The translations under genes and the position numbers were made by a program. From Psychrobacter aquaticus CMS 56 (GTDB lineage Bacteria; Pseudomonadota; Gammaproteobacteria; Pseudomonadales; Moraxellaceae): a stretch of DNA of 64,000 bases. The stretch is taken from contig NZ_AUSW01000035.1 in the NCBI RefSeq assembly GCF_000471625.1, forward strand, positions 310,001 through 374,000, in the 5' to 3' direction. The notes under the pieces are model-generated. The model did no database searches. It was not told where the DNA came from and worked only from the letters and a program-made list of their open reading frames with translations. This document shows positions 7,965 through 17,550 of the stretch, piece by piece (the stretch's first letter is position 1; each line of letters starts with the position of its first letter).

Positions 7965-9341
7965 CTAATATAAACCACGACCATCTTCAGGCTTTAGGCG
8001 CAAAAAGTACAATCCTGACAGAATGGTTAAAACTCCCATTATCCAATAAGTGATATGGAATGCCGTTAAGGTGTCCATTTCAAACTGCTCACGTAAGATA
8101 TTGAGCACCGCTGCACCAAAAGCGATACCAAAGCTAATAGCCAGCTGTTGATTGACTGCCATCAAGCTGTTGCCGCTACTGGTCTGCGCGCCTTCTAAAT
8201 CACCGATAGTAATGGTGTTCATTGCACTAAACTGCATGGAGTTACAGGCGCCCATCACCGTCAGAATAGGTATAAACCAAAGCCATTGTGAGGCATCATT
8301 GAACTGCGTCAAGACAAGGATAAGCGATCCCATAAATAAGGTATTGTAGACCAGAACTTTGCGGTAGCTAAAGCGTTGAATGATTTTACTGACAAATGGC
8401 TTAACCCCAATGGCGCCCACCGCAATGGGCGCAAGTAGCCAGCCAGCTTGCGAAGGTGAATACTCAAATACCACTTGTAATAATAGCGGCAATAAAAATG
8501 GCACGGCACTGATACCGAGGCGCGTGAATAGATTGCCAGTAATACCAACACGAAAGGTGCGAATATCAAACAAACTCAGGGGAAATAACGGCATAGCTCG
8601 CCGCTTGGCATGCCAGACGTAAGCACCAATCAATATACTCGCGCCCAAACCCATTAATAACCCATAAAATCCACGACCTGTCTGCGACCCAAATTCAACG
8701 GCCATAGTAAATCCACAAGCCGCTGCTGCAAACAATAAAAACCCCGTCCAATCGAGACGTTTGGTATCCTCAAATAAAGCGGGTACCATTTTTTTACCCA
8801 AGATAAAGCCGACCAACCCCATTGGTATATTAATCAAAAAAATCCAATGCCAGCTGGTGTATTGTACGATGTAACCACCCAAAACAGGCCCTACCAAAGG
8901 CGCTACCAATGCGGGAATCACCGCAAAGTTCATTACCGTTAAAAGCTTATTGCGTGGATAAGACTTGACCAATATTAAACGGGCAACGGGGGTCATCATG
9001 GCACCGCCAATACCTTGAATGATGCGCGAACCAATCAAAAAATCTAACGTAGGGGAGGCGGCGCATAGTAGCGAGCCAATACAGAAGATGATGATTGCTG
9101 ATAAAAACACTCGACGAGTGCCATATTTATCGGCTAAAAACCCACTAATAGGAATAAAAATAGCCAAGGTCAACGCATAACTGATCACGGCCCATTGCAT
9201 CTTTAGGGGCGACTCACCCAGCGCTTGTGCCATTTGCGGTAATGACGTATTTAAAATGGTGGCATCTAGGATCTGCATGAATAGCGCTACCGCTAGGACA
9301 TAGGGCAGGTATTTTTCTTGTGTTGGGGTTAGCGTTACCAT
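7965..9341 (-). CDS. mdtD: MFS multidrug exporter, DHA2 family, MdtD-like
   Basis: Proton-driven inner-membrane exporter, about 458 aa, 12-14 hydrophobic spans. Motifs: LDATILNTSLPQMAQALGES in the first helix, the loop GFLADKYGTRRVF (motif A), GGAMMTPVARL, and antiporter motif C GPVLGGYI. The C-terminal SAMNTITIGDLEGAQTSSGN closely recalls E. coli MdtD, so the name is offered with caution. The frame extends to 9398, but ATG at 9341 (MVTLTPTQEK) with TGAGA upstream fits the family. Monocistronic, convergent with bfr. Substrate unknown. Confidence 0.85.
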   Translation of the reverse strand: MVTLTPTQEKYLPYVLAVALFMQILDATILNTSLPQMAQALGESPLKMQWAVISYALTLAIFIPISGFLADKYGTRRVFLSAIIIFCIGSLLCAASPTLDFLIGSRIIQGIGGAMMTPVARLILVKSYPRNKLLTVMNFAVIPALVAPLVGPVLGGYIVQYTSWHWIFLINIPMGLVGFILGKKMVPALFEDTKRLDWTGFLLFAAAACGFTMAVEFGSQTGRGFYGLLMGLGASILIGAYVWHAKRRAMPLFPLSLFDIRTFRVGITGNLFTRLGISAVPFLLPLLLQVVFEYSPSQAGWLLAPIAVGAIGVKPFVSKIIQRFSYRKVLVYNTLFMGSLILVLTQFNDASQWLWFIPILTVMGACNSMQFSAMNTITIGDLEGAQTSSGNSLMAVNQQLAISFGIAFGAAVLNILREQFEMDTLTAFHITYWIMGVLTILSGLYFLRLKPEDGRGLY

Positions 9342-9645
9342 CTCAATCTCATTAGATATGGCATCGTAAATAAAATAAATAGTACATTTACGATCCAATC
9401 GTTATATAAGCGGACTAGTATAAGAAAGACTGAATCATAATAAAAGTGACGCAAGGTAACAACTCTGGAACAATGTTATAAAACCACAAGCAAATAGACA
9501 ATCACACTGATTACAAGAGAGGACTTTAATGTAGGGGTTGGTTCTCGCTATAGTGGACTTTCGCTAACGGCTTAAGAAAAAAACATAGGTAAATAACGTT
9601 AGCAGAAGTATTAATAACACCAAAAACACCAACTGAGGATATGTT
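9342..9645. other. Divergent gap with inverted repeat
   Basis: 304 bp between the divergent exporter and yghU-like genes. A 7-bp inverted repeat GCTAACG (9563-9569) / CGTTAGC (9597-9603) lies about 45 bp before the yghU start and could be an operator. No gene was seen. Confidence 0.4.
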
Positions 9646-10500
9646 ATGAGTCAGGACAATACTAAATCTAGCAACCATGCCGATGGCCAAAATGATAAAT
9701 ATGTACCACCAAAGGTTTGGGTACAGGATAAAGACAACGGCGGTAAGTTTGCCAGCATCAATCGTCCGACAGCTGGCGCGCGCCATGATAAAACGCTACC
9801 AGTAGGCGAAGCTCCGCTACAGCTCTATTCACTAAACACGCCAAATGGCGTCAAGGTCAATATGCTGCTAGAAGAATTGGCAGAGCTTGGTCTCAAAGGC
9901 GCTGAATATGACGCTTACAAAATCGATATCTCGGCAGGCGATCAGTTTGGTTCGGGGTTTGTGGCTATCAATCCCAACTCAAAGATTCCAGCGTTGGTCG
10001 ATCATTCTAATAAAGAAGGGGGCGAGCCTATTGCTGTCTTTGAATCCGGTGCAATCTTGATGTATTTAGCAGAAAAATTTGGCAAATTCATTCCTTTAGA
10101 GGCTGGCAAAGCTCGGGCCGACTGTCTGTCTTGGGTCATGTGGCAAATGGGCAGCGCGCCCTTTTTAGGCGGCGGTTTTGGACATTTTTACGCGTATGCA
10201 CCTGAACCACTTGAGTATCCAATCAACCGCTATACGATGGAAACCAAACGACAGCTTGACGTACTTGATACCCATCTCAAAAATAGTGAGTATATGTGTG
10301 GCGATAAGGAAGAAGATTATAATATTGCCGACATGATTATTTGGGCATGGTATGGACAACTGGTACTTGGCAAGCTCTACGATGCCGCAGAGTTTCTACA
10401 AGTAGATGACTATGAACATGTAAAACGTTGGGCGCAGAAAATTGCCGAACGTCCTGCCATTAAACGTGCTGTAGACTTGCCGTTACAACCAATGGTTTAA
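9646..10500 (+). CDS. yghU: Glutathione S-transferase family protein, YghU-like
   Basis: Cytosolic thioredoxin-fold GST related to E. coli YghU, a glutathione-dependent disulfide-bond reductase. 284 aa. An N-terminal extension of about 60 residues precedes the GST fold, as in YghU. The N-terminal domain shows LYSLNTPNGVKVNMLLEEL, then INPNSKIPALVD and ESGAILMYLAEKFGKF (glutathione-binding region). The C-terminal helical domain includes NIADMIIWAWYGQL. GAGGA lies upstream of the start. A terminator follows. Confidence 0.88.
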   Translation: MSQDNTKSSNHADGQNDKYVPPKVWVQDKDNGGKFASINRPTAGARHDKTLPVGEAPLQLYSLNTPNGVKVNMLLEELAELGLKGAEYDAYKIDISAGDQFGSGFVAINPNSKIPALVDHSNKEGGEPIAVFESGAILMYLAEKFGKFIPLEAGKARADCLSWVMWQMGSAPFLGGGFGHFYAYAPEPLEYPINRYTMETKRQLDVLDTHLKNSEYMCGDKEEDYNIADMIIWAWYGQLVLGKLYDAAEFLQVDDYEHVKRWAQKIAERPAIKRAVDLPLQPMV

Positions 10501-10538
10501 TTTTTCAATGGATAACAGGCATTTATAGTAGCAATAAG

Positions 10539-10569
10539 GCTGATAAGCGATTCGTTTATCAGCTTTTTT
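10539..10569 (+). terminator. Intrinsic terminator after yghU
   Basis: GCTGATAA / TTATCAGC stem with a nine-base loop, followed by TTTTTT. Confidence 0.88.
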
Positions 10570-10933
10570 ATTGACTTTATTGTTTGTATATACTCATATA
10601 TGATTATACCTAATAGCAACATACTTTGATTTTTTACATAAAAATACATTAGTATAACAGATAGAAACATTGGTACGTTAAGATAGCGGTGCACTACTCC
10701 TAATGGACTGGTGTTTATACTTCTTCTATTGATGAGTAACGATTATGAAGAATGATAGTAGTAAGCTGATGACCCTGCCTTTACAGGAAAGCACTGGCGA
10801 TCTCATTTTTTCTCACCCTAACGTTAGTACCAATCAGGAGCGGCAATGTAGATACGTTTTTAGTTACTCAAAATCGTATTACATCACGTATTCGAACATC
10901 AATATTAAAAAAATAAAAAAGACGCTATTATTA

Positions 10934-12022
10934 ATGATAAAAAATAAAATACTACTCCCTATATCCATATGTGCGGTTATAAGCACCGCTTTCTTTAGCA
11001 CAGCAAGTATGGCAAGCACGGGGATTGAATTTACCAGTCAAGACTGGCAGGTCGTCTGTGACAATACTCGTACTTGCCGGCTAGCTGGCTACCAAGCAGA
11101 AAACAATAGCGAATTTCCTATATCGGTATTGCTGGTACGTCGCGCTGGCGTAAACGCTGTTGTCGATGGCAAAGTAAAGCTTGGCGGTGCCAAAGAAAGT
11201 TCATCCAAGGCTTTAATGCAACTGGGCAATCGTCACCGTATCTCTTTGTTTATTAACGATAGAAATTATGGCGAGATCAAACCTTTTTCAGCCGCAGCGG
11301 GGAGTGCTGATTTGACCGCTACGCAAGTAAGCGCTCTATTAGAAGCTCTGACTAAATCCAGCAAGATCGAACTGGTACTGCGTAACTCGCGCTGGCAGCT
11401 TTCTGACAAAGGCGCGAGTGCCGTTATGCTCAAGGCCGACGATGCTCAAGGCCGAGTAGGAACATCAAGCGCCTTTATTCATAATGATGCCGCGACCAAG
11501 CCTAATAGTAGAGTACTGTCGCCTAAATCTATGCCAACCCTGCGCTTTGTAGCGCCTAACCCGAAAGCCGTTTCCAATACCAACAAGAAGTTTGCTATGC
11601 GAGCTTCGCAATTAGTCACACTAATGAAAGGTACGATAAAAGAGGTCGATATTGACTGCCCAAATCTGTCAGATAAATCGCCATGGCGTGTCAGCCGCCT
11701 AAATAGCTCGCAGCTGCTAGTACAGCATGATTGTTGGACAGGCGCTTACAACACAGGCATAGGTATGTGGGTCATTAATGATAGCAAGCCTTATAAGCCG
11801 AAGCTGGTCACAACTGATGCTACTGGCTACGATAAAGGTAAAATAACCTCAGTTCTCAAAGGGCGCGGTATTGGTGACTGTTTAAGTAAGGTCGATTGGG
11901 TATGGACTGGTAGCGGCTTTGAAAAAAGTCACGAAAGCACCACTGGACTGTGTCGACTGATTGAAGCAGGCGGGGCATGGCAGCTACCCACTTATGTCAC
12001 TGACGTTAAAATAATGTCATAG
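10934..12022 (+). CDS. DUF1176-family exported protein
   Basis: Protein of unknown function with an N-terminal signal peptide (basic start, hydrophobic core, cleavage near SMAS) and a DUF1176-like body: EFTSQDWQVVCDNTRTCRLAGYQ, SVLLVRRAG and GDCLSKVDWVW. Cys pairs suggest periplasmic disulfides. 362 aa from ATG 10934. The frame is open back to 10745, which would put 63 unrelated residues before the signal peptide, so the inner ATG is preferred although its ribosome site is weak. Monocistronic. Role unknown. Confidence 0.75.
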   Translation: MIKNKILLPISICAVISTAFFSTASMASTGIEFTSQDWQVVCDNTRTCRLAGYQAENNSEFPISVLLVRRAGVNAVVDGKVKLGGAKESSSKALMQLGNRHRISLFINDRNYGEIKPFSAAAGSADLTATQVSALLEALTKSSKIELVLRNSRWQLSDKGASAVMLKADDAQGRVGTSSAFIHNDAATKPNSRVLSPKSMPTLRFVAPNPKAVSNTNKKFAMRASQLVTLMKGTIKEVDIDCPNLSDKSPWRVSRLNSSQLLVQHDCWTGAYNTGIGMWVINDSKPYKPKLVTTDATGYDKGKITSVLKGRGIGDCLSKVDWVWTGSGFEKSHESTTGLCRLIEAGGAWQLPTYVTDVKIMS

Positions 12023-12605
12023 CGGCTAACGCAATCAACGAATTACTTGTTGCATGACTGATTTAAGCGGGTCATGATTGATAATATCGAACGAATTTCT
12101 ACAATAATTTAAAAAATAGGTACAGATAATTTTTTAATGTGTTATACTGCGTCGCCACGTTAGCTTATGCTTTCGTGAATTATGAGATTGATAACATCGC
12201 CTGCGATTTTGGGTCTAGGATGACCATAAGTAATTGTTGCCGATGATTTTGTGTACTTAAATAACGCCTTATAAATATATCAGTTATTTTTGACTCATAT
12301 CTTATCTGTTAGTCTATAAATTTGGACTAAATTGGTTGTTGTTTGCGGTTATTTGCTTTGGACAAAGCATCAATAATGCGCTTATATCGATCAAGGATGA
12401 GACACTCGGCACTACCACCAAAATACGTCAGACAGCACGAACGCATTTATTGTAGAGGCTCTAAGCTTAATTGGCTTGGCTTCTGATTATCGACACTTTT
12501 ATGTGGTCCGATAGTTCTTTAATAAAGGCAGCGTGGTGAACGGTTATCAGTGGTATGCATCAAGCTTGCTGAATTTACAGCAGCTTATACTTACCAAGGA
12601 TTCTT
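12023..12605 (+). promoter_or_regulatory. Long untranslated leader before DEAD-box helicase
   Basis: 583 bp without a credible gene. A candidate extended -10 (TGTGT then TATACT at 12143-12148) would give a leader of about 450 nt. Cold-induced helicase and cold-shock mRNAs of gammaproteobacteria often have such long 5' leaders, so a cold-responsive or autoregulated leader is possible. This is inference; no known riboswitch was recognised. Confidence 0.4.
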
Positions 12606-14279
12606 ATGACTGACATCTTATCTGCAATCGCCGCTGAAAACGGCATCATCGAAAGCACCAATACACCAAACGCTACTGCAAACACTGACACTCAAGCGGC
12701 TGCTACTGACGCCACTGAAGAAAATAATAAAGTCACCTTTACCGATCTTGGTATTGCTAAGCCAATTCTTACTGCGCTTGATCGCAGTGGCTATACCAAT
12801 CCAACACCTATTCAAGAACAAGCCATTCCTTTTGCTCTAGCCGGTCGTGACCTTTTATTGTCAGCGCAAACGGGTAGTGGTAAAACGGCGGCATTCGTCA
12901 TCCCAGTACTTGATCGCTTAAGCCGTGCTACTAGCTTTGACAAACTAACCAAAGCCCTTATCCTAACGCCAACGCGTGAGCTTGCTCAGCAAGTACATGA
13001 CAGTGTCCGTACTTACTCTAAAGACATGCGCGGTCTATTCTGCGTGCCATTAGTGGGCGGCGCACCATACAATGGTCAGATCACTGCTTTGAAAAAAGGC
13101 GTTCAAGTGATTGTTGCGACTCCTGGTCGCCTACTTGACCATATCAATGCGGGCCGTGTTGACCTATCAAACCTAGAAGTATTGGTACTTGATGAAGCTG
13201 ACCGTATGCTTGACATGGGTTTTGCTGATGATATCAGTGACATCCTACGTGCCGCGCCTACTGATCGTCAAACGATTATGTGTTCAGCGACTTGGGATGG
13301 CCCAGTAGGTAAAATCGCTGCCAGCTTCACTAAGAACCCTGAGCGTGTATCAATCAAAGTAGAATCTGCACACATCGAAGAAAAAGTGTATTACTGTGAT
13401 GACTTTGATCACAAAAACAGATTGCTTGACAAAATCGTTTGCCAGCAAGATATGGAACAGATAATTATCTTTGCTGCTACTAAACGTAGCACTGAAAAAC
13501 TGGCCAAGCAGCTACAAGAAGCCGGTCATAAAGCCAGCTTCCTACATGGTGATTTGCCACAAAGCAAGCGTAACCGTATCGTTCAAGACTTGCGTAATGG
13601 CAAAGTTAAAATCCTAGTAGCAACGGATGTTGCCGCTCGTGGTTTAGACATACCAGCCATCTCGCACGTCATTAACTATGACTTACCGCGTCAAACAGAA
13701 GATTACGTCCATCGTATCGGTCGTTGTGGTCGTGCTGGTCGTACTGGTATCGCTATCAGCTTATGTAGCATGGATGATCGTCCACAGCTAAACGCTATCA
13801 ACCGTTATTTAGATCGCAAAATGGAAGTATGTATCATCGAAGGCATGGAGCCTAAGAAGACTTATGTACCTAGCGAAAACAAAGGTAATGGTCGTGGCCG
13901 TGGTCGTGGTCGCTCAAGTGGCGGCGGTAATGGTCAAGGCCGTGGTCGCTCAAGCGGTGGCTATCAAGGTAATCCCGCTAATGCTCGTGGTCGTTCAAGC
14001 GACAGCGCACCTACTGGTCAACGCGCCAGCAATGACAGCGGTTATCAAGGTAAGCCACGTGACGCGTCAGGCAAACCAAATGAGCGTTCAGGTGGCAAGC
14101 CGTATCAAGGCAAGCGTACTGGCGGCCCAAGCCGTGGCGATAGCACTGGCGTTCCACGTGGTGAGCGTGCAGCAACTGGTCGTGGTCGTCCAAGTGGCAG
14201 CCAAGGTCGTCCAGCAGGTCGTTCTGACAGCCGTGGTCAAGGTCGTCCGAACGGCGGCAACCGTGGTAACAACTCGTAA
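12606..14279 (+). CDS. DEAD-box RNA helicase with RGG-rich tail
   Basis: ATP-dependent RNA helicase, 557 aa, RhlE/CsdA-like core. Motifs in order: Q motif (GYTNPTPIQEQAIP), I AQTGSGKT, Ia PTRELAQQ, II DEAD, III SAT, then in domain 2 HGDLPQ, ATDVAARGLDIP and VI HRIGRCGRAGRTG. Residues from about 425 to the end are a low-complexity tail rich in Gly, Arg and Ser (RGRGRGRSSGGG-like repeats), a typical RNA-binding and condensate-prone segment. Likely roles are mRNA decay or ribosome assembly at low temperature. A short acidic/Ala-Thr stretch precedes the core. AAGGA before the start. Confidence 0.93.
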   Translation: MTDILSAIAAENGIIESTNTPNATANTDTQAAATDATEENNKVTFTDLGIAKPILTALDRSGYTNPTPIQEQAIPFALAGRDLLLSAQTGSGKTAAFVIPVLDRLSRATSFDKLTKALILTPTRELAQQVHDSVRTYSKDMRGLFCVPLVGGAPYNGQITALKKGVQVIVATPGRLLDHINAGRVDLSNLEVLVLDEADRMLDMGFADDISDILRAAPTDRQTIMCSATWDGPVGKIAASFTKNPERVSIKVESAHIEEKVYYCDDFDHKNRLLDKIVCQQDMEQIIIFAATKRSTEKLAKQLQEAGHKASFLHGDLPQSKRNRIVQDLRNGKVKILVATDVAARGLDIPAISHVINYDLPRQTEDYVHRIGRCGRAGRTGIAISLCSMDDRPQLNAINRYLDRKMEVCIIEGMEPKKTYVPSENKGNGRGRGRGRSSGGGNGQGRGRSSGGYQGNPANARGRSSDSAPTGQRASNDSGYQGKPRDASGKPNERSGGKPYQGKRTGGPSRGDSTGVPRGERAATGRGRPSGSQGRPAGRSDSRGQGRPNGGNRGNNS

Positions 14280-14341
14280 TAACACTATTGTTAATGGTTG
14301 ATCGAAGCTTTTGATCTAACTATATAACCTAGTACAAAAAA

Positions 14342-14370
14342 AGCCAGATACTTGTTATCTGGCTTTTTTG
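14342..14370 (+). terminator. Intrinsic terminator after helicase
   Basis: AGCCAGATA / TATCTGGCT stem with a five-base loop, flanked by an A run before and a T run after; probably active in both directions. Confidence 0.9.
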
Positions 14371-14492
14371 CGTTTGCTTGCTTTGCATCTATGGCTGTCT
14401 TGAGTGGCGAGTACAAGATAGTGGCTTGCGCGTCTTTTTCGCCTTGTCTATACTGATTCACTTTTGCCAGTTGTATCTCTCGGAGCGCCTTG

Positions 14493-15737
14493 ATGCCTGT
14501 TACCTCACATTTAGCCATTGATAGCCTGCCGTTAGCGTTTGGCATTATTATGGCCATCATCGGTTTGGTTTTTTATACCCAAGGGTTGCCCAGTAAATTC
14601 TGGCAACGATTTTATGCGGTATTGCCCGGTATTGTACTATGCTGCTTTATACCAGCCACACTAAATAGTTTAGGGGTTTTTGCTGACGGTATCGGCTCAC
14701 AAATTTATGGCTTTACTGCGACTTATCTATTGCCAGCCAGTTTGCTATTGATGACCTTGTCGATGGATGTGCCCAAAATACTTGGCTTAGGTTGGAAAGC
14801 GATTGCCATGTTCTTCGCTGCCAGTATCGCCATTATCATCAGTGGCCCCATTAGTTTAGGAATAGCTAAGTGGGTGTCGCCTTCGATGTTTACCGATGAT
14901 ACGTTATGGCGCGGGTTTTCGGCCGTGGCGGGGAGTTGGATTGGCGGCGCGGCCAACCAAGCGGCAATGAAGGAGCTGTTTGGGGTCAGCGATGATTTGT
15001 TTGGCATGATGATTTTGGTGGATACCACCAACGCCTCACTGTGGTTACTAGCGATTTTGGTGATGGCAAAACACAGTGACAAAATAGACCGTTTCCTAAA
15101 GGCAGATACCAGTAGCATCGATAAAGTTGTTAAAGCGGTCGAGAGTTATGAGCGTGACCATGCTCGTCCTGCCACCTTAAATGATTTGATGGTGATGTTT
15201 GGTTTGTGCTTTGCCATGGTCGGGGTGGCGCACTTTTTGGGCGAGCAAATTGCAGAATTTTTTGCGCCGTATAAATGGGCGGTACAATACAGCTTTGCTA
15301 GTGCGTTTTTTTGGATGGTGGTCATTATTACCTTAATCGGTGTTGGATTCTCATTTACCAAAGTCCGCAGGCTCGATCATGCGGGCGCGTCTAAAATCGG
15401 TACAGTGTTTATCTTTGTATTGATTGCGGCAATCGGTATGCAGATCAATTTGGCTGGCATTGTCTCGCAGTGGCGACTATTGCTTATTGGCTTTTTATGG
15501 ATGAGTATCCATGTCATCATCATTTTTGCTGTCGCTAGACTCATCCGCGCGCCATTTTTCTTTTTGGCGGTTGGTTCCAATGCTAATACGGGCGGCGCAT
15601 CATCAGCCCCAATTGTCGCGACGGCATTTCATCCGTCGCTTGCGCCAGTAGGCGTATTTTTGGGAATTTTGGGTTATGCGGTGGGCACGTTTGGCGGTTA
15701 TATCAGTACCCACCTGATGCGGTTGGTGGTGTCTTGA
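14493..15737 (+). CDS. DUF819 family membrane protein
   Basis: Polytopic inner-membrane protein of the DUF819 (YjcL-like) family, 414 aa, about ten to twelve hydrophobic spans. Conserved-looking loops include GSWIGGAANQAAMKE and GSNANTGGASSAPIVA, which are Gly/Asn-rich and could line a transport path. The start at ATG 14493 is set by CGGAG eight bases upstream. It stands alone between two terminators or spacers. A transport function is suspected for the family but not demonstrated by anything visible here. Confidence 0.82.
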   Translation: MPVTSHLAIDSLPLAFGIIMAIIGLVFYTQGLPSKFWQRFYAVLPGIVLCCFIPATLNSLGVFADGIGSQIYGFTATYLLPASLLLMTLSMDVPKILGLGWKAIAMFFAASIAIIISGPISLGIAKWVSPSMFTDDTLWRGFSAVAGSWIGGAANQAAMKELFGVSDDLFGMMILVDTTNASLWLLAILVMAKHSDKIDRFLKADTSSIDKVVKAVESYERDHARPATLNDLMVMFGLCFAMVGVAHFLGEQIAEFFAPYKWAVQYSFASAFFWMVVIITLIGVGFSFTKVRRLDHAGASKIGTVFIFVLIAAIGMQINLAGIVSQWRLLLIGFLWMSIHVIIIFAVARLIRAPFFFLAVGSNANTGGASSAPIVATAFHPSLAPVGVFLGILGYAVGTFGGYISTHLMRLVVS

Positions 15738-15928
15738 TGCATTAGAGTATCGTTAAAATAGATTGATGCTCTAAAGGGGTTCTTTTTATTCGGCAATGCA
15801 CTAAGTTAAGTCAAATCGATGTCACAAAATAGTGCAATGCTTAGCGAAAACGGCGTTTTTGGAATGGTATAAAACTTGCCACGTGATAGATGTACTTATA
15901 ATCTATTTAACTATTAAGGGTATGTTTT

Positions 15929-17155
15929 ATGTTTAAAAATACAGTTCTTTCCTTGTTTGTTCTTAGCGCACTTGGTACTTCGGCATCTTATGCAGACAGT
16001 TTTATTATGCTCAAGCAAATGTCTAACAAACCTGTTCGGTTAACAGAAGGTGACTATAAAGGAAACTATTACGTACCATCAACTTTGAATACCATCACGT
16101 GGGGTTATTTACCCAATAAAGATGCCAAGCCAGTGCTATCTGTGGCATCTGGTAGCACTGTCACATTTGATACGGTGTCCCATGAGGGATTACTTGAAGA
16201 TCAGGGACGTGACGCTGAAAAGTTTTTTACTTCAAAAGGAGTCAACGCAGCATTTATTTTGGATGAAGCAAAAGCGATCACCAATTCCACATTGAGCCAC
16301 GATTTTGATAAAGATGGGCCTCATATCGTGACGGGTCCTATTGAAATAAAGGGAGCGAAACCTGGTGACGTATTAAAAGTAGAGGTATTAAAAGTAGAGC
16401 CGCGTGTGCCTTATGGTGTGATTTCTAATCGTCATGGTAAGGGCGCTTTACCTGGAGAGTTTCCTAAAAAGACACCCCAAGCAGGTGCCTCCGCTGATAA
16501 TCCTGAACGCTATGGCAATGTTTCAGTATTCACACCCATAGAAAAAAATGCCTCAGGTGATTATGAAGGTGTTTTAGAGGCTGATTCTGGTTCGTCTATC
16601 CGTTTTCCACTTAGCCCGTTTATGGGATTAATGGGTGTTGCGGCTAACACCTCAGAAAAAGTACATTCAGTACCTCCTTCGTTTTATGGTGGTAATATAG
16701 ACATTAATGAATTGGGCGCTGGTTCCACTGTCTACTATCCAGTGCAAGTAGACGGTGCTTTGTTTTATACAGGCGACAGTCATTTTGCACAAGGTGACGG
16801 CGAGGTGGCACTGACAGCGCTAGAAGCGTCTGCCCGTGCGACGTTTAAATTCACATTGTTAAAAGCGGGGAAGGACCCTGTACCGGGTAAAAAAATTGAG
16901 CAACCTTTGGCAGAGAACGCTGAGTTTTGGATCACACCGGGCTTAGATGCAGATCTAGATGAAGCAATGAAGAAGTCTACTCGTGAAGCCATTCGTTTCT
17001 TGAATCAGGAGTATGGCATCGATGAATCAATAGCTTATGCTTATTTAAGCGCTGCAACCGATTTTGAGGTGTCGCAAGTAGTTGATAAAACCAAAGGGGT
17101 ACATGCAAAAATTCGTAAGTCAGATTTTAAGGAATTCGAAAAAACCACTAACTAA
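15929..17155 (+). CDS. Exported acetamidase/formamidase family protein
   Basis: Member of the FmdA/AmdA amide hydrolase family, 408 aa, with a clear signal peptide cleaved after about residue 22 (ASYAD). The family signature is visible around residues 130-150 as GPHIVTGPIEIKGAKPGDVLKVEV, and later as SVPPSFYGGNIDINELGAGS and DSHFAQGDGEVALTALE. FmdA proteins are usually cytoplasmic, so export to the periplasm is unusual. A conserved-looking C-terminal helix region follows. AAGGG ribosome site. Monocistronic. Confidence 0.88.
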   Translation: MFKNTVLSLFVLSALGTSASYADSFIMLKQMSNKPVRLTEGDYKGNYYVPSTLNTITWGYLPNKDAKPVLSVASGSTVTFDTVSHEGLLEDQGRDAEKFFTSKGVNAAFILDEAKAITNSTLSHDFDKDGPHIVTGPIEIKGAKPGDVLKVEVLKVEPRVPYGVISNRHGKGALPGEFPKKTPQAGASADNPERYGNVSVFTPIEKNASGDYEGVLEADSGSSIRFPLSPFMGLMGVAANTSEKVHSVPPSFYGGNIDINELGAGSTVYYPVQVDGALFYTGDSHFAQGDGEVALTALEASARATFKFTLLKAGKDPVPGKKIEQPLAENAEFWITPGLDADLDEAMKKSTREAIRFLNQEYGIDESIAYAYLSAATDFEVSQVVDKTKGVHAKIRKSDFKEFEKTTN

Positions 17156-17550
17156 GTACCAAGCTAGTATTTTATAAACCCACTCAAAATCTAGTATTTG
17201 GTCTTTAAGAGGGTTTTATTCAACTTTTTTTATCTATATTGTAATTAGTCTTCATGACTGAATGATTGATCATTTGTGTGAATATATAGCATATGCATTA
17301 AATATACTTGGTAGTTATATCAGGATGCAGTTGGTGTTATTGATCGTATCCCAAGATATAAACCACTATTGGCTTAATATTGTCTTATCGCCGAACTAAG
17401 CCCGCTTTACTGCGGGTTTTTTGTTGTCAAAATGCCCATCATTTAAGTTATCGTTTTGTCTCTCTGTACTACTAATACGTAAGCCTAGCCTTAGCCTTTG
17501 ATGAGTACGTGTTACCCTTGAAACAGTGATTTAAAAGGACTCATAACTTT
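17156..17550. other. Intergenic gap with two terminator-like hairpins
   Basis: 395 bp without a gene. It holds an imperfect AAACCCACTC / GAGGGTTTT hairpin (17176-17217) behind the amidase gene and a second, stronger terminator at 17401-17422. The 180 bp between them has no visible gene. A small RNA ending at the second terminator is possible but unsupported otherwise. Confidence 0.45.
17401..17422 (+). terminator. Intrinsic terminator upstream of uvrA-like gene
   Basis: CCCGC / GCGGG stem, six-base loop, followed by TTTTTT. No + strand gene directly precedes it other than the amidase, which already has its own hairpin. Confidence 0.75.

Noticed and set aside
10745-10933. N-terminal extension of the DUF1176 protein
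   Set aside because: It would place 63 residues before a normal signal peptide; the inner ATG is more likely.
13864-14301. 145-codon Val/Ala-rich frame inside the helicase gene
   Set aside because: Shadow of the repetitive RGG-coding region in another frame.
17221-17400. Possible tRNA or small RNA before the terminator at 17401
   Set aside because: No cloverleaf arms or T-loop sequence found; only the terminator supports it.
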